From NCBI GenBank assembly GCA_032622095.1, contig CP136063.1, positions 67,283,897 through 67,347,896 on the forward strand: 64,000 bases of DNA, written 5' to 3'. Position numbers and translations under genes: made by a program. This document shows, in pieces, positions 32,098-42,497 of the stretch. The notes beneath the pieces were generated by a model, which worked only from the letters and a program-made list of their open reading frames with translations, did not search any database and had not been told where the DNA came from. The DNA is from Siphonodentalium dalli (lineage: Eukaryota > Mollusca > Scaphopoda > Gadilida > Siphonodentaliidae). Numbering within the stretch: the stretch's first letter is position 1; every line of letters begins with the position of its first letter.

Positions 32098-32454
32098 CAA
32101 GTCTGAGTTTAGTGGGCCTGTCATTTGCAGATGAGGTTCCCAGAAGGTAAATTTAGTGACACTATCCTGCTTAGCAGTTAGCATCACCAAATTCACCCTC
32201 TTGGGACCTCATTTTGCATGGCCTCATCTGCCATGGGAGACATAGACTCAGATTGAAGTTCACAAATGGTGAATATTGTGATGTACACCCATTGGGAACC
32301 TCGATTATGCAATGTGTCGTCTGCCAATTTGGGGATATAGAGAAACTAAACTAAACAAAAATAGAATCTATGTGAAGAAACTAGAAGTTTGATAATAAAT
32401 TCACCTTCTGAGGACCTCATTATGCAAATGACAGGCATATTAAACTCAGACTTG
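32098..32454. mobile_element. Fam-B element, 357 bp, with target duplication
   Basis: CAAGTCTGAGTTTAGTGGGC to ACTCAGACTTG. The flanks GGTTTATG (32090-32097) and GGTTTATT (32455-32462) match at 7 of 8. The left hairpin is present; the right one is reduced. Confidence 0.85.
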
Positions 32455-32462
32455 GGTTTATT

Positions 32463-33089
32463 TCAAAGGTCTGTTCGATTACTCTCCTATAACGAGCCTT
32501 GTGACCCACTCAGAAATGGGCTTCATCCGTGAGTCCGTCCTTCCGAGAGTCTGTCCGTGCCAAAGAAAGGGGTTGATGGGGTTTGGACTTTGGTTTAAAT
32601 GTGGTTTAGGGGATTTTTGGGTTTACGAGCTTAAGCCCTTAAACCTTTTTGTAAATGCCATATTAACTGTTGTATGGGGTCTATAAATCATTCTAACACA
32701 ACTTTCTAAAAACCACAAAAGTTTATGTGCATTCAAGGACAAGGATTGAGGCCTGACTTCAGCTCATTAACCCTGGACGTTCATAATAATATATCTGAAA
32801 TAAAAACAATTTCTCCAGTACTGAAGAGTTTACATAACACATATACATATACACATCAAATTACTAATACCAGAGTTTACAGAGATAATATATGTTGTAT
32901 ATGTGGTATGCTAATATCAATATTCAAAGTAGCCCTTAAACCTCTTTCATTGGTGCACTTTGTGATGCGGCATTTAAGCTCGTTAATGTGGACAGACCTG
33001 AGCTCGTAAAACCACTATCCACTTGAACACCCTTTCATTTGTCTAGCCATCCATAACAACTTTGTCTAGCCATCCATAACAACTTTGAA
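32463..33089. other. No gene recognised
   Basis: The phrase TTTGTCTAGCCATCCATAAC is duplicated at 33037-33083. A 94-codon frame at 32725-33009 (+) has no recognisable domain. Confidence 0.45.
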
Positions 33090-33545
33090 GCTCTATATTT
33101 TGGTAATTGTCAGTTGGATTTTAATGATATTCGGTATGGTGATGAAGCTACATGTGCCACTAGATGGCAGCTCTCAATGTTTTCCCCCAAATTTATGAAA
33201 AACATGGCCGCCAACAGCCATATTGTATATCTGGAAATGTGGGTTTTTTGTCCATCCGTGCCTACATGTATATCTCAACCAGTGGTTATAGGATCTAGAT
33301 GAAATTTTGTTTGGAGGTTCACACTCATGACTGCTTTCAAAAAATGGGCGAATGATGTTGTTCACATTTTCTTTTTAGAGTTATCATTCTTTTTGTTTAT
33401 CTGGAAAGTATTTATTTTTGTCCGTTTGCGCATATATCTCAGCAATGGTTTATCGGATCTGAATGAAATTTGGTATGGATGTTTGCCATGATGAATGCTT
33501 TCACAGGTATGCACAATGACATTGTTTGCATTTTCATTTTGTTTT
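33090..33545 (+). repeat. Diverged Fam-E-like array
   Basis: Contains 'AAAAACATGGCCGCCAACAG', 'CTAGATGGCAGCTCTCAATG' and two 'ATCTGAATGAAATTTGGTAT'-type phrases. An array end is not visible. Confidence 0.5.
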
Positions 33546-33584
33546 GTTTTTGGTCCCGATCAAATCTGTTCCAACCTTGTCTAG

Positions 33585-33725
33585 CCCAGACTGTGGTGAT
33601 CTGATCTTATCTATGACCTAATGGCTAACGCCTCGGCTACAGGGACATCCTTAAAAAGGAAGCTGTTCACAGAGAGTTGGGAAGCGTGTCTGTCTGAATA
33701 TGGGTTCGAATATTGACAATGATAT
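33585..33725 (+). repeat. Possible tRNA-like SINE fragment
   Basis: CTAATGGCTAACGCCTCGG and, further on, GGGTTCGAATATTGA resemble A- and B-box phrases, but they are about 80 bp apart, too far for a plain tRNA. Weak. Confidence 0.2.
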
Positions 33726-33817
33726 ATTGAAATGATTGAGTTTATCCTTTAGCTTTGGTTGGACACTACATTGCTACAATTACCACTCACAGCCATCAAG
33801 GATCTGTACATGTACAT

Positions 33818-33943
33818 GTAATGCCCTAAATAATCGACTCCTTAATCACAGCAGAATTATGGGTAACTTTTCAGGATTTAGTCGGAAATATGTTACCCAT
33901 AATTCTGCTGTGGTTAAGGAGTCGATTATTTAGGGCATTACTG
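33818..33943. mobile_element. Fam-A MITE, short (126 bp)
   Basis: Only the outer parts of both arms remain, fused as GTCGGAAATATGTTACCCAT. An internal deletion left both ends intact. Confidence 0.8.
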
Positions 33944-34039
33944 TAGTCAACAAAATATATCAAAATGTGGGAATAAGCACATCACGATACAGCTGTTAAA
34001 ATGTTCAGAAAGAATCTCGATGCACATGTTGCGATTAAT

Positions 34040-35400
34040 CGTTACACCCTTAACTGCCAGCTCTTTCCCTCTTTACCTGCCCTGCCATCGAAACATAGTT
34101 GAGCCTGCCCTGCCACCCAAACATAGTTCAGCCGAGTCCAGCTCTTTACCTGCCCTGACATCCAAACATAGTTCAGCCTTCCAGCTCTTTACCTGTCTGA
34201 CATCCAAACATAGTACCCCTAACTGCCAGCTCTTTACCTGCCCTGTCAGCAAAACATAGTTCGGCCGAGTATAGCTCTTTACCTGTCTGACATCGAAACA
34301 TAGTTCAGCCTTCAAGCTCTTTACCTGCCCTGTCAGCAAAACATAGTTGAGCCTGCCCTGCCACCCAGACATAGTTGAGCCGAGTCCAGCTCTTTACCTG
34401 CCCTGTCAGGAAAACATAGTTCAGCCTTCCAGCTCTTTACCTGCCCTGACATCGAAACATAGTTCAGCCTTCCAGCTCTTTACCTGCCCTGACATCGAAA
34501 CATAGTTCAGCCTTCCAGCTCTTTACCTGCCCTGACATCGAAACATAGTTCAGCCTTCCAGCTCTTTACCTGCCCTGACATCGAAACATAGTTCAGCCTT
34601 CCAGCTCTTTACCTGCCCTGTCAGCAAAACATAGTTGAGCCGAGTCCAGCTCTTTACCTGCCCTGACATCCAAACATAGTTCAGCCTTCAAGCTCTTTAC
34701 TTGCCTGCCATCCAAACATAGTTCAGTAGAATCCAGCTCTTTACCTGCCCTGCCATCCAAACATAGTTCAGTAGAATCCAGCTCTTTACCAGCCCTGCCA
34801 TCCAAACATAGTTCAGTAGAATCCAGCTCTTTACCTGCCCTGCCATCCAAACATAGTTCAGTAGAATCCAGCTCTTTACCTGTCTGACATCCAAACATAG
34901 TACCCCTAACTGCCAGCTCTTTACCTGCCCTGCCATCCAAACATAGTTCAGCCGAGTATAGCTCTTTACCTGTCTGACATCCAAACATAGTTCAGCCTTC
35001 CAGCTCTTTACCTGTCTGACATCCAAACATAGTACCCCTAACTGCCAGCTCTTTACCTGCCCTGCCATCCAAACATAGTTCAGCCTTCCAGCTCTTTACC
35101 TGTCTGACATCCAAACATAGTACCCCTAACTGCCAGCTCTTTACCTGTCTGACATCCAAACATAGTTCAGCCTTCCAGCTCTTTACCTGTCTGACATCCA
35201 AACATAGTTCAGCCTTCCAGCTCTTTACCTGTCTGACATCCAAACATAGTTCAGCAGAATCCAGCTCCGAAGTTTACCTGCCCTGACGTGAGTGACATCC
35301 AAACATAGTTCAGCCTTCAAGCTCTTTACCTACCTTGCCATCCAAACATAATACCCCTAACTGCCAGCTCTTTACCTGCCCTGCCATCCAAACATCATAG
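34040..35400. repeat. Minisatellite, 42-45-bp units, about 30 copies
   Basis: Each unit contains CAGCTCTTTACCTG, CCATCCAAACATAGT or a close variant, then a variable tail (TCAGCCTTC, TCAGTAGAATC or ACCCCTAACTG). Units of 42, 43 and 45 bp are interspersed. The long frames on the minus strand ('CLDGRAGKELDSTEL' repeats) follow from in-frame 42- and 45-bp units and shift wherever a 43-bp unit occurs, so I do not regard them as a gene. Confidence 0.9.
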
Positions 35401-36092
35401 TTGAGCCAAGTCAATTAAGGTGTCACATATCACAAATTTTGAATGCAGATTTGACAGAAAAATCATGCTTAATATGAGTTGAGAAGCATCTCGATGTGTC
35501 ATTCCAATCGAAACATAGCCATTTTGATAAAAGTGATAATTTGTATACCCACACCCCCCCCCCCCCACATCCCTGATAGTTGGCCACTGTGTAATAATTG
35601 ACCAAGCTGAGTCCATCCTTGTAGAACGCTGACTGCATTCGTGTGTTGGTCGCTGAACCGGAAGGCATTGCAATAAGTGACTTGGTAATGTGATTGGCTT
35701 GCTTGACTGTGATGTAATTACGATACGTTGGTTAAGGGAAATAGAACTTCAAAGTGACGAATGTTGATTCCTTCTCATCGCTCATTGTGTAACAGTGCTT
35801 CCCGGGTGCGTTCATGTATTCCTCGGAGTCCCTATCTCAATAACGTTTATAGGGGATTCGATTCTCCGAGGGATTGATGCTAGCCCAGGAACAATCACCA
35901 AAATCATAAAATTATATTAGAAGCAGGCAGGATGATAATAATGTCATAGTAGATTAGTAAGAAAGATGTCATGCTATAACCCTGGTATGGGTCTGTTAGC
36001 AGTAAATATTGTTGGAGATACAGCCGGGCAATAAATGTGGGCGACAATTGTGTAACAAATATAATATGGTATATTATTTGTCTAGGAGATTA
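35401..36092. other. Mostly unique; weak minus-strand exon candidate
   Basis: On the minus strand near 35570-35668 an ATG with good context (TTGCAATGCC) reads 'MPSGSATNTRMQSAFYKDG' and 'SLVNYYTVANYQ' before a C/G tract (35553-35568). This is compositionally protein-like, but no donor site follows. The rest shows nothing. Confidence 0.3.
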
Positions 36093-36096
36093 TTAA

Positions 36097-36351
36097 CGCT
36101 TACATGACAGGAGCTGCAGTGGTGCAACATTAAAGATTCGATGCCAGTGTATTCTCTTATATTTGAAGGTATCCCATAGGGAGCCTCGCATATATAAGAG
36201 AATGCACTGCCTTCCAAGGTCAAGGTAAATAGTATTAGGCCTATGTATTTCCTTATATATGCGAGGCTCCCTGTGGGATACTCACATATATAAGAGAATT
36301 CATTGGGACAAGGTTTTCGCAAAATTTCAGGAAGCTCCAGTCATGGAAGGG
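36097..36351. mobile_element. PiggyBac-type Fam-C element, two hairpins
   Basis: TTAA at 36093-36096 and 36352-36355. The ends are CGCTTACATGACAGGAGCTG and, reversed, CCCTTCCATGACTGGAGCTT. The hairpins at 36144-36211 and 36240-36307 flank GGTCAAGGTAAATAGTATTA. Confidence 0.8.
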
Positions 36352-36365
36352 TTAACCCTTTCAAC

Positions 36366-36463
36366 CAAGCTTTGAAATAGGGTGTCTGTTATTTGCAGAA
36401 TAAGGTCCCCAGAGGGTGAATTTAATGATGCTACCCCGCATAGACACCATATTTCAAGGCTTG
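36366..36463. mobile_element. Fam-B (CAAGCCTTG subfamily), 98-bp deletion derivative
   Basis: The ends CAAGCTTTGAAATAGGGTGT and ATTTCAAGGCTTG are flanked by CTTTCAAC (36358-36365) and CTTTCATC (36464-36471), 7 of 8 matching. It inserted only a few bases from the right TTAA of the preceding Fam-C element. Confidence 0.8.
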
Positions 36464-37277
36464 CTTTCATCACTGTTCATCCACATTCTAATGTCCTATT
36501 ACCCTATGTTCCTAATAGGGCCATGCGACTAAGAGCATTACAATCGAAGAATATCTTGAATCGAATCTTCAATCAGGGGTGATATTTGCAAATCAAATCT
36601 CGATTCGATTATTTGGATTTGGATTATTTGATTACAGCCAATAATGCAGAGCAAGGTAGAATATGGGTTCTGTTCCAATTATTTTTACATGAGTTAGGGC
36701 CCTTTTCAACTTAGAATTCACCTGATTTAATAACAATATTAATAAGTAAACGAGTATTATCCATGCCCCATCTATGCTCTTAGAAATTTTAGAAAGCTTG
36801 TATAATCTATTGCTTATGTTTTTTTTTAGAAATTTTAGAAAGCTTGTATAATCAATTGCTTATGTTTTTTTTTTCAAAGTGTGGGGGGGGGGGGGGGGGA
36901 GTAGCCTTCGTTCCACTGATACAGCCCCCACCAAAAGTATCAGGTTGGTTCATAGGATTGAGATATCATTGTTTTTGGATGTAGAAGTACTGGGGAACTT
37001 TAATAATTGTCCTTGACTGAATGCTTACAATCAGACTTGCTTCCACCGCCCCTGGGCATGAAATTGATCTCTCCTGCAGTGCCCTACATCTTGCCATGAG
37101 AGTTATTAGCAATTTCAACAGGTCTACTAGTGATGTCCCATATCCATCAATGTGACAGCTCTCCGAATTAATCTTCCTATAGATGCATTGATTGCATTGG
37201 CCATTTCTCCCCATGGCATATCCCTCTGGGACCCTCTTCATTGGATATAGGAGCAACTATTGGTCTGATTCCATCTA
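36464..37277. other. No gene recognised
   Basis: AATCGAATC-type low complexity near 36540-36620, a twice-repeated phrase AATTTTAGAAAGCTTGTATA (36784, 36830), and a G run at 36883-36899. No gene. Confidence 0.5.
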
Positions 37278-37384
37278 CAGTAATGCCCTAAATAATCGAC
37301 TCCTTAACCACAACAGAATTATGGGTATTTTTTCAGGATTTAGTCGGAAATATGGCTTGTTGCCATTCATCGGAAAGCTCTCAC
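37278..37384 (+). mobile_element. Fam-A half copy
   Basis: A left arm only, CAGTAATGCCCTAAATAATC to GGAAAGCTCTCACT. Confidence 0.75.
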
Positions 37385-37591
37385 TGAAATTTTGAACAAT
37401 TCAGAGCGACGACAGCTCCAAATTTTTCCCATGACCTACATATGAAATTGTGATTTAAAAAAAAGAACCCGAACAAACGAAATAATCTCAAACTTACAGA
37501 AAAATGTAATTAACAAAACAAGTATTTCAGTGCTATATTGACAAATTTATTTGGATAAATCTACCACGTAGGCATGTGATGAGATGCCTCT

Positions 37592-38178
37592 TACATGATT
37601 TTGGGGTTCGAATGAGCCATGTCCATTTAAGTTTGTTTTGCTCTCAGAACAATATAACAATTCCATCGAGAGCCCTTTCTTCCTCTCCCTGGTGCCCGCT
37701 GGCATCCCTGATTGCAGCCTTGTCTCCGAATCCAGAAAATCAGTCTAGCTTCATACAGTAATGCCCTAAACAATCGACTCCTTAACCACAGCAGAATTAT
37801 GGGTAACTTTTCAGGATTTAGTCGGAAATATGGCTTGTTCCCATTCATTGGAAAGCTCACAGTGAGAGCTTTCCGATGAATGGCAACAAGCCATATTTCT
37901 CAGTGATAGCTTTCCGATGAATGGCAACAAGCCATATTTCCAACTAAATCCTGAAAAGTTACCCATAATTCTGCTGTGGTTAAAGAGTCGATTACTTAGA
38001 GCATTATACTGTACATGATTTGGAGTTTGACGGAGCCATGTTCATTTAAGTTTGTTTTGCTCTCAGAACAATATAACAATTCCATCGAGAGCCCTTTCTT
38101 CCTCTCCCTGGTGCCCGCTGGCTTCCCTGATTGCAGCCTTGTCTCCGAATCCAGAAATTCAGTCTAGCTCCATAAGAT
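37592..38178. repeat. Tandem duplication (165 bp) with Fam-A at its junction
   Basis: Copy one 37592-37755 and copy two 38014-38178 are about 95 percent alike (CATTTAAGTTTGTTTTGCTC, CCATCGAGAGCCCTTTCTTC, CAGCCTTGTCTCCGAATCCA). Fam-A (37756-38011) lies exactly between them. The minus strand carries an open frame in each copy, but no splice sites or domain. Confidence 0.85.
37756..38011. mobile_element. Fam-A MITE with partly duplicated right arm
   Basis: After the left arm, the segment GAGAGCTTTCCGATGAATGG through ACAAGCCATATTTC appears twice before the right arm continues. TA is present at both borders. Confidence 0.85.
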
Positions 38179-38422
38179 GATACAGCAGCACAAAAGGCCG
38201 ATCTTTGCGATGTATACTGATAGATAGACAATATGTTAAAGATCAAAAGATGGCCAGACTATTAGCCTGGATGTTTGTGTAGTAATGGGGAGTTGTTATC
38301 AGGATTCAAGTCGGAAAGCATTCCAGATGAATGGCAATAAACACAACATGCTACACTAATACTATCTAACATGCCACCTAGGTCCCAATATACTGTCAGA
38401 TGAAGCCAACACACCTTCTGTA

Positions 38423-38634
38423 CAGTGATGCCCTAAGTAATCGACTCCTTAAACACAGCAGAATTATGGGTAACTTTTCAGGATTTAGTTGGAAATATGG
38501 CTTGTTGCCATTCATCGGAAAGCTCTCGAGGAGAGCTTTCCGATGAATGGCAACAAGCCATATTTCCGACTAAATCCTGAAAAGTTACCCATAATTCTGC
38601 TGTGTTTAAGGAGTTGATTACTTAGGGCATTACT
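38423..38634. mobile_element. Fam-A MITE, complete 212 bp
   Basis: CAGTGATGCCCTAAGTAATC to GGGCATTACTG, near-perfect arms, TA on both sides. Confidence 0.9.
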
Positions 38635-38915
38635 GTACTTGGAAATGTCCCATAGATCAGCATAACATCATTTACAGGTAAATGGGACAGCAGCCCAACC
38701 CCCCCCCCTGCCCTCATACAAGGTGGGGGTTGGTGGGCAAAGGGGCAGAATATGCCATTGCAGTATCTCCAAAATCGCAGAAAAGTCCTAAAATGTGTGG
38801 AGAAAATAACTTTTATAGCATTGTATCCTTTCTATACTAAATGGATTCTCCTGTCAGTTATAAAAGTATACATTGGAATGGTCTATTATTATACCCTCAC
38901 GCCTGTTACGAGTTA

Positions 38916-39032
38916 CAGTAATGCTCTAATTAATCGACTCCTTAACCACAGCAGAATTATGGGTAACTCCTGAATAGTTACCCATAATTCTGCCGTGGTT
39001 AAAGAGTCGATTAATTAGATAGAGCATTACTT
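38916..39032. mobile_element. Fam-A MITE, short
   Basis: Outer arms only, fused at GGGTAACTCCTGAATAGTTA; the right arm contains a small tandem slip (ATTAGATAGAGCATTAC). Confidence 0.8.
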
Positions 39033-39049
39033 TATGTGGGGTATAAAGG

Positions 39050-39625
39050 AATCAGCTTGTCCATCCGTCGAGGCATATACAAAACTTTGTCATAGCTTTC
39101 ATTCCTACATTTTTCGGTAAATTTGTTTGATACTTCGTAGTGGGGGGGGGGGGGGGGTGGGTATACTGGAATCTGCTCATCTGTCCATTGTCTGTTCATC
39201 CGTCAACTGTCCGTTATCCGTGGACACAAATTTGTCCGGAGTTTTTCTATATCGTTTTTTAATCATATTCCGTGAAACTTGGCACTGACATCGACCACCA
39301 TGGGAACCTGTGCACCTGCTAATATGACGTCTGTCAGACTTATTTTGGGTGGAGTTATCCCTCTTTTTCGACAGAAAATTTTAGCATTTTGCAACTTGTA
39401 TAATTTGTTCAAGCTTTTAATTATTCCTACATTTTTAGTTCAATTTAAAAACAACTTGGCACAGATATTTAGTACCATGGGAACCTGTGCACATGCGATT
39501 ATGACGTCTGTCTGTGTTTTTTTGGTTATCCCCCTTTTTCGACTTAGAAAATGTTCACAACATGTATAATTTGTTCGAATGGGGGTATCCTTAGTCCTAT
39601 TGGGATAGTTACACATCTAGTTAAA
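39050..39625 (+). repeat. Fam-F array element 2
   Basis: CATCCGTC lead-in, G tract 39141-39156 with GGGTATACTGGAATCTGC, two units with 'AACTTGGCACxGAxATxxA', 'CCATGGGAACCTGTGCAC' and 'TATGACGTCTGTC', then GGGGGTATCCTTAGTCCTAT and a CACATCTAG end. Layout matches 58120-58735. Confidence 0.65.
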
Positions 39626-40116
39626 CTTAGCAGATAATGTTAAGATAACGCAATATATCTTTTCCAACCAGTCCCATATTATTCCATTGATACCACCTGT
39701 CATAGTCATCAAAGGAAAATTAAAACCTAAATTGATCATCAAAATCTCATCACAAATGTATATTGTCATGCCCATGTTTTACATTTCACTTTATTTTCAA
39801 GGTAAACGGGAAGACAGTCCATTGAGGCTACTGTTGCCCCAGACTGGAAGTACAAATTTTTAAATTCGTGCTTTAATGATAGCTTTGTATAATATTAATA
39901 AACTTCATCACTGCATTGTCAAATTTCTTTGTGCTTCTTATTAATAAAGTATCTTCCGTTAAAATGCAGATATTTTACTCAGGGTCCAACTTTTTCGAGG
40001 TTGAATTTTTTGCCTACAATGCGTCTTTCTTGGACATAAAATGCTCATAGAAAGTTAGTTCCTGGTGGGGGAGGGAGTCAAAAGCGAATATTATTAGGTG
40101 TATTTTGGATATGATG
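39626..40116. other. No gene recognised
   Basis: AT-rich, nothing shared or coding. Confidence 0.5.
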
Positions 40117-40212
40117 ATTTTTGTGATGCTAGCCCACTGTCTGGTGTAGCGCCACTAAAATCACCCTCTTGGGACCTCATTCTGCAAATGTCCGGCAGCA
40201 TATTTTCAGCCA
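40117..40212. mobile_element. Fam-B hairpin remnant
   Basis: GTGATGCTAGCCCACTGTCT with its complement, then GGGACCTCATTCTGCAAATG. Terminus lost. Confidence 0.65.
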
Positions 40213-40619
40213 TGGACACCCTCATAAAATAATTGAGCATCTGTCTTTAAATCTCAATTTAACAGCTCAGAAATGATATGACATGATAACATGCTTTCTA
40301 TGAGAATATTTCCATGGTTACATGAGGATTTATTGAATTTTCTGACGCTAGTTCTCTAAACATAAATCATGATTCTAGTATGTGGCGGAATTTGCAATCC
40401 CCGCGGATGCAAGATTACAGAAATCATGAGAACAGATCAATGTGAGCGTGCTGGATATACGCAATAACAGATCCCAAAAGATGTCAAATTATGAAAATTG
40501 TTAAAATGATCAATGTGTGCAGTGCCTCGATGATGAGCGGTTAGAGATGGTCTCTCTGCCCAATTCAAGTGGCTACGGAGCACAGTGAGCTCAGCGCCCT
40601 TTCCTTTGCTCTGCTCAGT
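40213..40619. other. Mostly unique; weak tRNA-like phrase
   Basis: TGATGAGCGGTTAGAGATGG (about 40531) followed 35 bases on by CAATTCAAGTGG resembles A and B boxes of a tRNA-derived SINE head. No tail or target duplication was seen. Confidence 0.25.
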
Positions 40620-40748
40620 CTATTTGAAAAGCCGACGAATATCCTGACAGATGTACGACTCTATGAAAGAATTATATTTCATTTCTACGACGACCCGGCA
40701 TTCCCAACATAATAAACTGTTTCCAAATATCATATGGAGTGCATTCCT

Positions 40749-41266
40749 AGTGAATCCAATTCACTATTCAGCTTGACCGATAATGACTCAGCCACAACAG
40801 TTGTGCGTCAGACAGATTCACGAAAAAGGAACATTAGTGGTGTTTCCACGACGGAAGATAACGGAAAAAAACGTCCCAGAAAATATGATCTCAAAATCAG
40901 AGACATCGTTGTCCGCTACTTAAAGTGTCCCACAGGTGCAGAAAACTTTTTTCTGATCCACCCTTACTGGCCCATAGAAAAAATCCCAACTTGAAGGATA
41001 TTCTGGTCAGAGCAATTAGGATCCCTAACCAATCACAGTCTTGTGGGACCTTCATAAAAGGACACCACAGTAGATGACCACTTCCGTATAACAAAACACC
41101 CAGTCAACTTAAAATACCAAGTTATATATGTCCTGAAAACTGACCCAGAGACATATTCCTAAAAAATTAAGAGGAAATCAGCGGAGATCAACTGGATGTA
41201 CCGACTGAGAATGCTTCAACCGTTCGGGATGTAAATAAGAAAGACTTCTATAAATTGATTGTTTAT
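40749..41266 (+). pseudogene. RT-less PLE derivative with 16-bp target duplication
   Basis: Flanked by the 16-bp repeat TATGGAGTGCATTCCT (40733-40748, 41267-41282); copy 1 of the segmental repeat has the unfilled site at 5968-5983. The frame begins truncated in the leader ('SLFSLTDNDSATTVVRQTDS', 'SRKRNISGVS'), passes 'CPTGAENFFLIHPYWPI', shifts to 'NLKDILVRA', and after 'CGTFIKGHH' shifts again to 'HFRITKHPVNLKYQVIYVLK' and 'EINWMYRLRMLQPFGM'. Thus both the reverse transcriptase and the GIY-YIG core are missing, while the post-RT linker and extreme C-terminus remain. The 5' truncation fits target-primed insertion. Confidence 0.85.
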
Positions 41267-41633
41267 TATGGAGTGCATTCCTGGCATAGTAAATGTTTGT
41301 GAGAATCGTAGTATTTTACAAATAGTTATAAATAGAACAAGATGGGAAAGAATGATCAGTCATGAATATCATTGACTAATAAAAACTCAAAGTTGATGTC
41401 TTCTATATTGCGATGAGTAAAATGGATTATGGATATACATTTGTATCACCTGTATTCAGTTTGTCAACAACAATTGAGTTTAACAATATATGGGAAAATT
41501 GTCAACGCATCATTGACCTCAGATCTGTGAAGTGATCTGGTATGCCATAAACCAATGAAATCACGCATAGTCTACACTACCTTCCAATGAAATGGAGGGA
41601 ATCCCTTCAAAACAGAACCTAATTTTAATAGAG

Positions 41634-42031
41634 GAGGCCCCCACCCCCCTTTTCGTACGCCGTATTCCATGCCCTGTTATGAGGTACGCCGTATTCCGAC
41701 CCCTCTGTTAGGAGGTATTCGGTATTCCAAAAATACCGGTATTCGTACGCCGACCTTCCAAAAAACATATTATCTGAACATTTCCCTCAGTAAATCAAAC
41801 TAATTCTGAAATTAAAAATTTTCTCGTCTGCTTCATTTTCACGAACACCCCTCCAGTTGAAAATAGACTATTCCAATGTATACTTTTATTACTTTTAGAT
41901 CATTTTATCATCAATAAATTATCTTATCTGATCTTAACTGGTACTCCGTATTCCATATGGCTGTTAACTGGTATTCCGTATTCCACCCTCTGTGTTAAGT
42001 GGTATTCCGTATTCCAGGGGGTGGGGGCCTC
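41634..42031. mobile_element. DNA element with GAGGCCCCCACCCCC ends, 398 bp
   Basis: The left end GAGGCCCCCACCCCCCTTTT is mirrored by GGGGGTGGGGGCCTC. ATAGAG flanks it (41628-41633, 42032-42037). The site is empty in copy 1 (TTTTAATAGAGAGATC near 6287). Subterminal GGTATTCCGTATTCCA repeats occur on both sides. No coding frame. The superfamily is uncertain: a 6-bp duplication is unusual. Confidence 0.8.
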
Positions 42032-42088
42032 ATAGAGAGTTCTAGAGAAGTACATCCGATATAGGATTTTCGTCTGCTAATCAAAGAG

Positions 42089-42497
42089 ACTGCTCTGCTG
42101 AATGCTGTACCCCTTCCAAACAGTGCTTCTGCAGCCCCATGTTGTTTCTACTAGCCCACTAATTCAGTACTAATGACAAAATCAGACAACCCAGTTTGGT
42201 TCACCTATGTTAAATGATGCCTGTCTTCCACAAACCAGACACCTGATTCACACAGCTTCAAAGGATGTGACTGTAGAGCCGGAAGCCAGACACCTGAGGT
42301 ACCCACTGTTAGCACCTAATGTTAGCTGTTAATAGTTCCCACTAATTCATGAGAAACACAATGCTTGGATTTGTTTTATCAATCACTGTCATGATTTGTA
42401 CCTCTCAGGTAAATTTCTTGTCAGTGGATGGGGGCCAAGGTAAACACAACATTACACATCATGCCACTCAAGGTGGAAAATCTGAGAAACTGTCCAT
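42089..42497. repeat. Unique stretch plus dispersed 130-bp repeat
   Basis: 42340-42470 ('GATTTGTTTTATCAATCACT', 'GTGGATGGGGGCCAAGGTAA') recurs diverged at 44085-44205 and 44640-44800. No gene. Confidence 0.55.

Larger units (their letters stand above)
40620..42088 (+). repeat. Segmental repeat copy 2
   Basis: Collinear with 5855-6460 outside two insertions: the PLE derivative (40749-41266) and the 398-bp element (41634-42031). Removing each insertion plus one duplication copy restores the order seen in copy 1. Confidence 0.85.

Noticed and set aside
33585-33725. A tRNA gene
   Set aside because: A- and B-box-like phrases are too far apart and no cloverleaf can be drawn.
34593-35243. Long minus-strand frames with 14-15-residue repeats
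   Set aside because: They are explained by 42- and 45-bp minisatellite units; 43-bp units break the frame, and no start context or domain is seen.
40897-41094. Minus-strand frame, with a twin at 62818-63012 on the plus strand
   Set aside because: Both are antisense to the PLE derivative and share sequence only for that reason.
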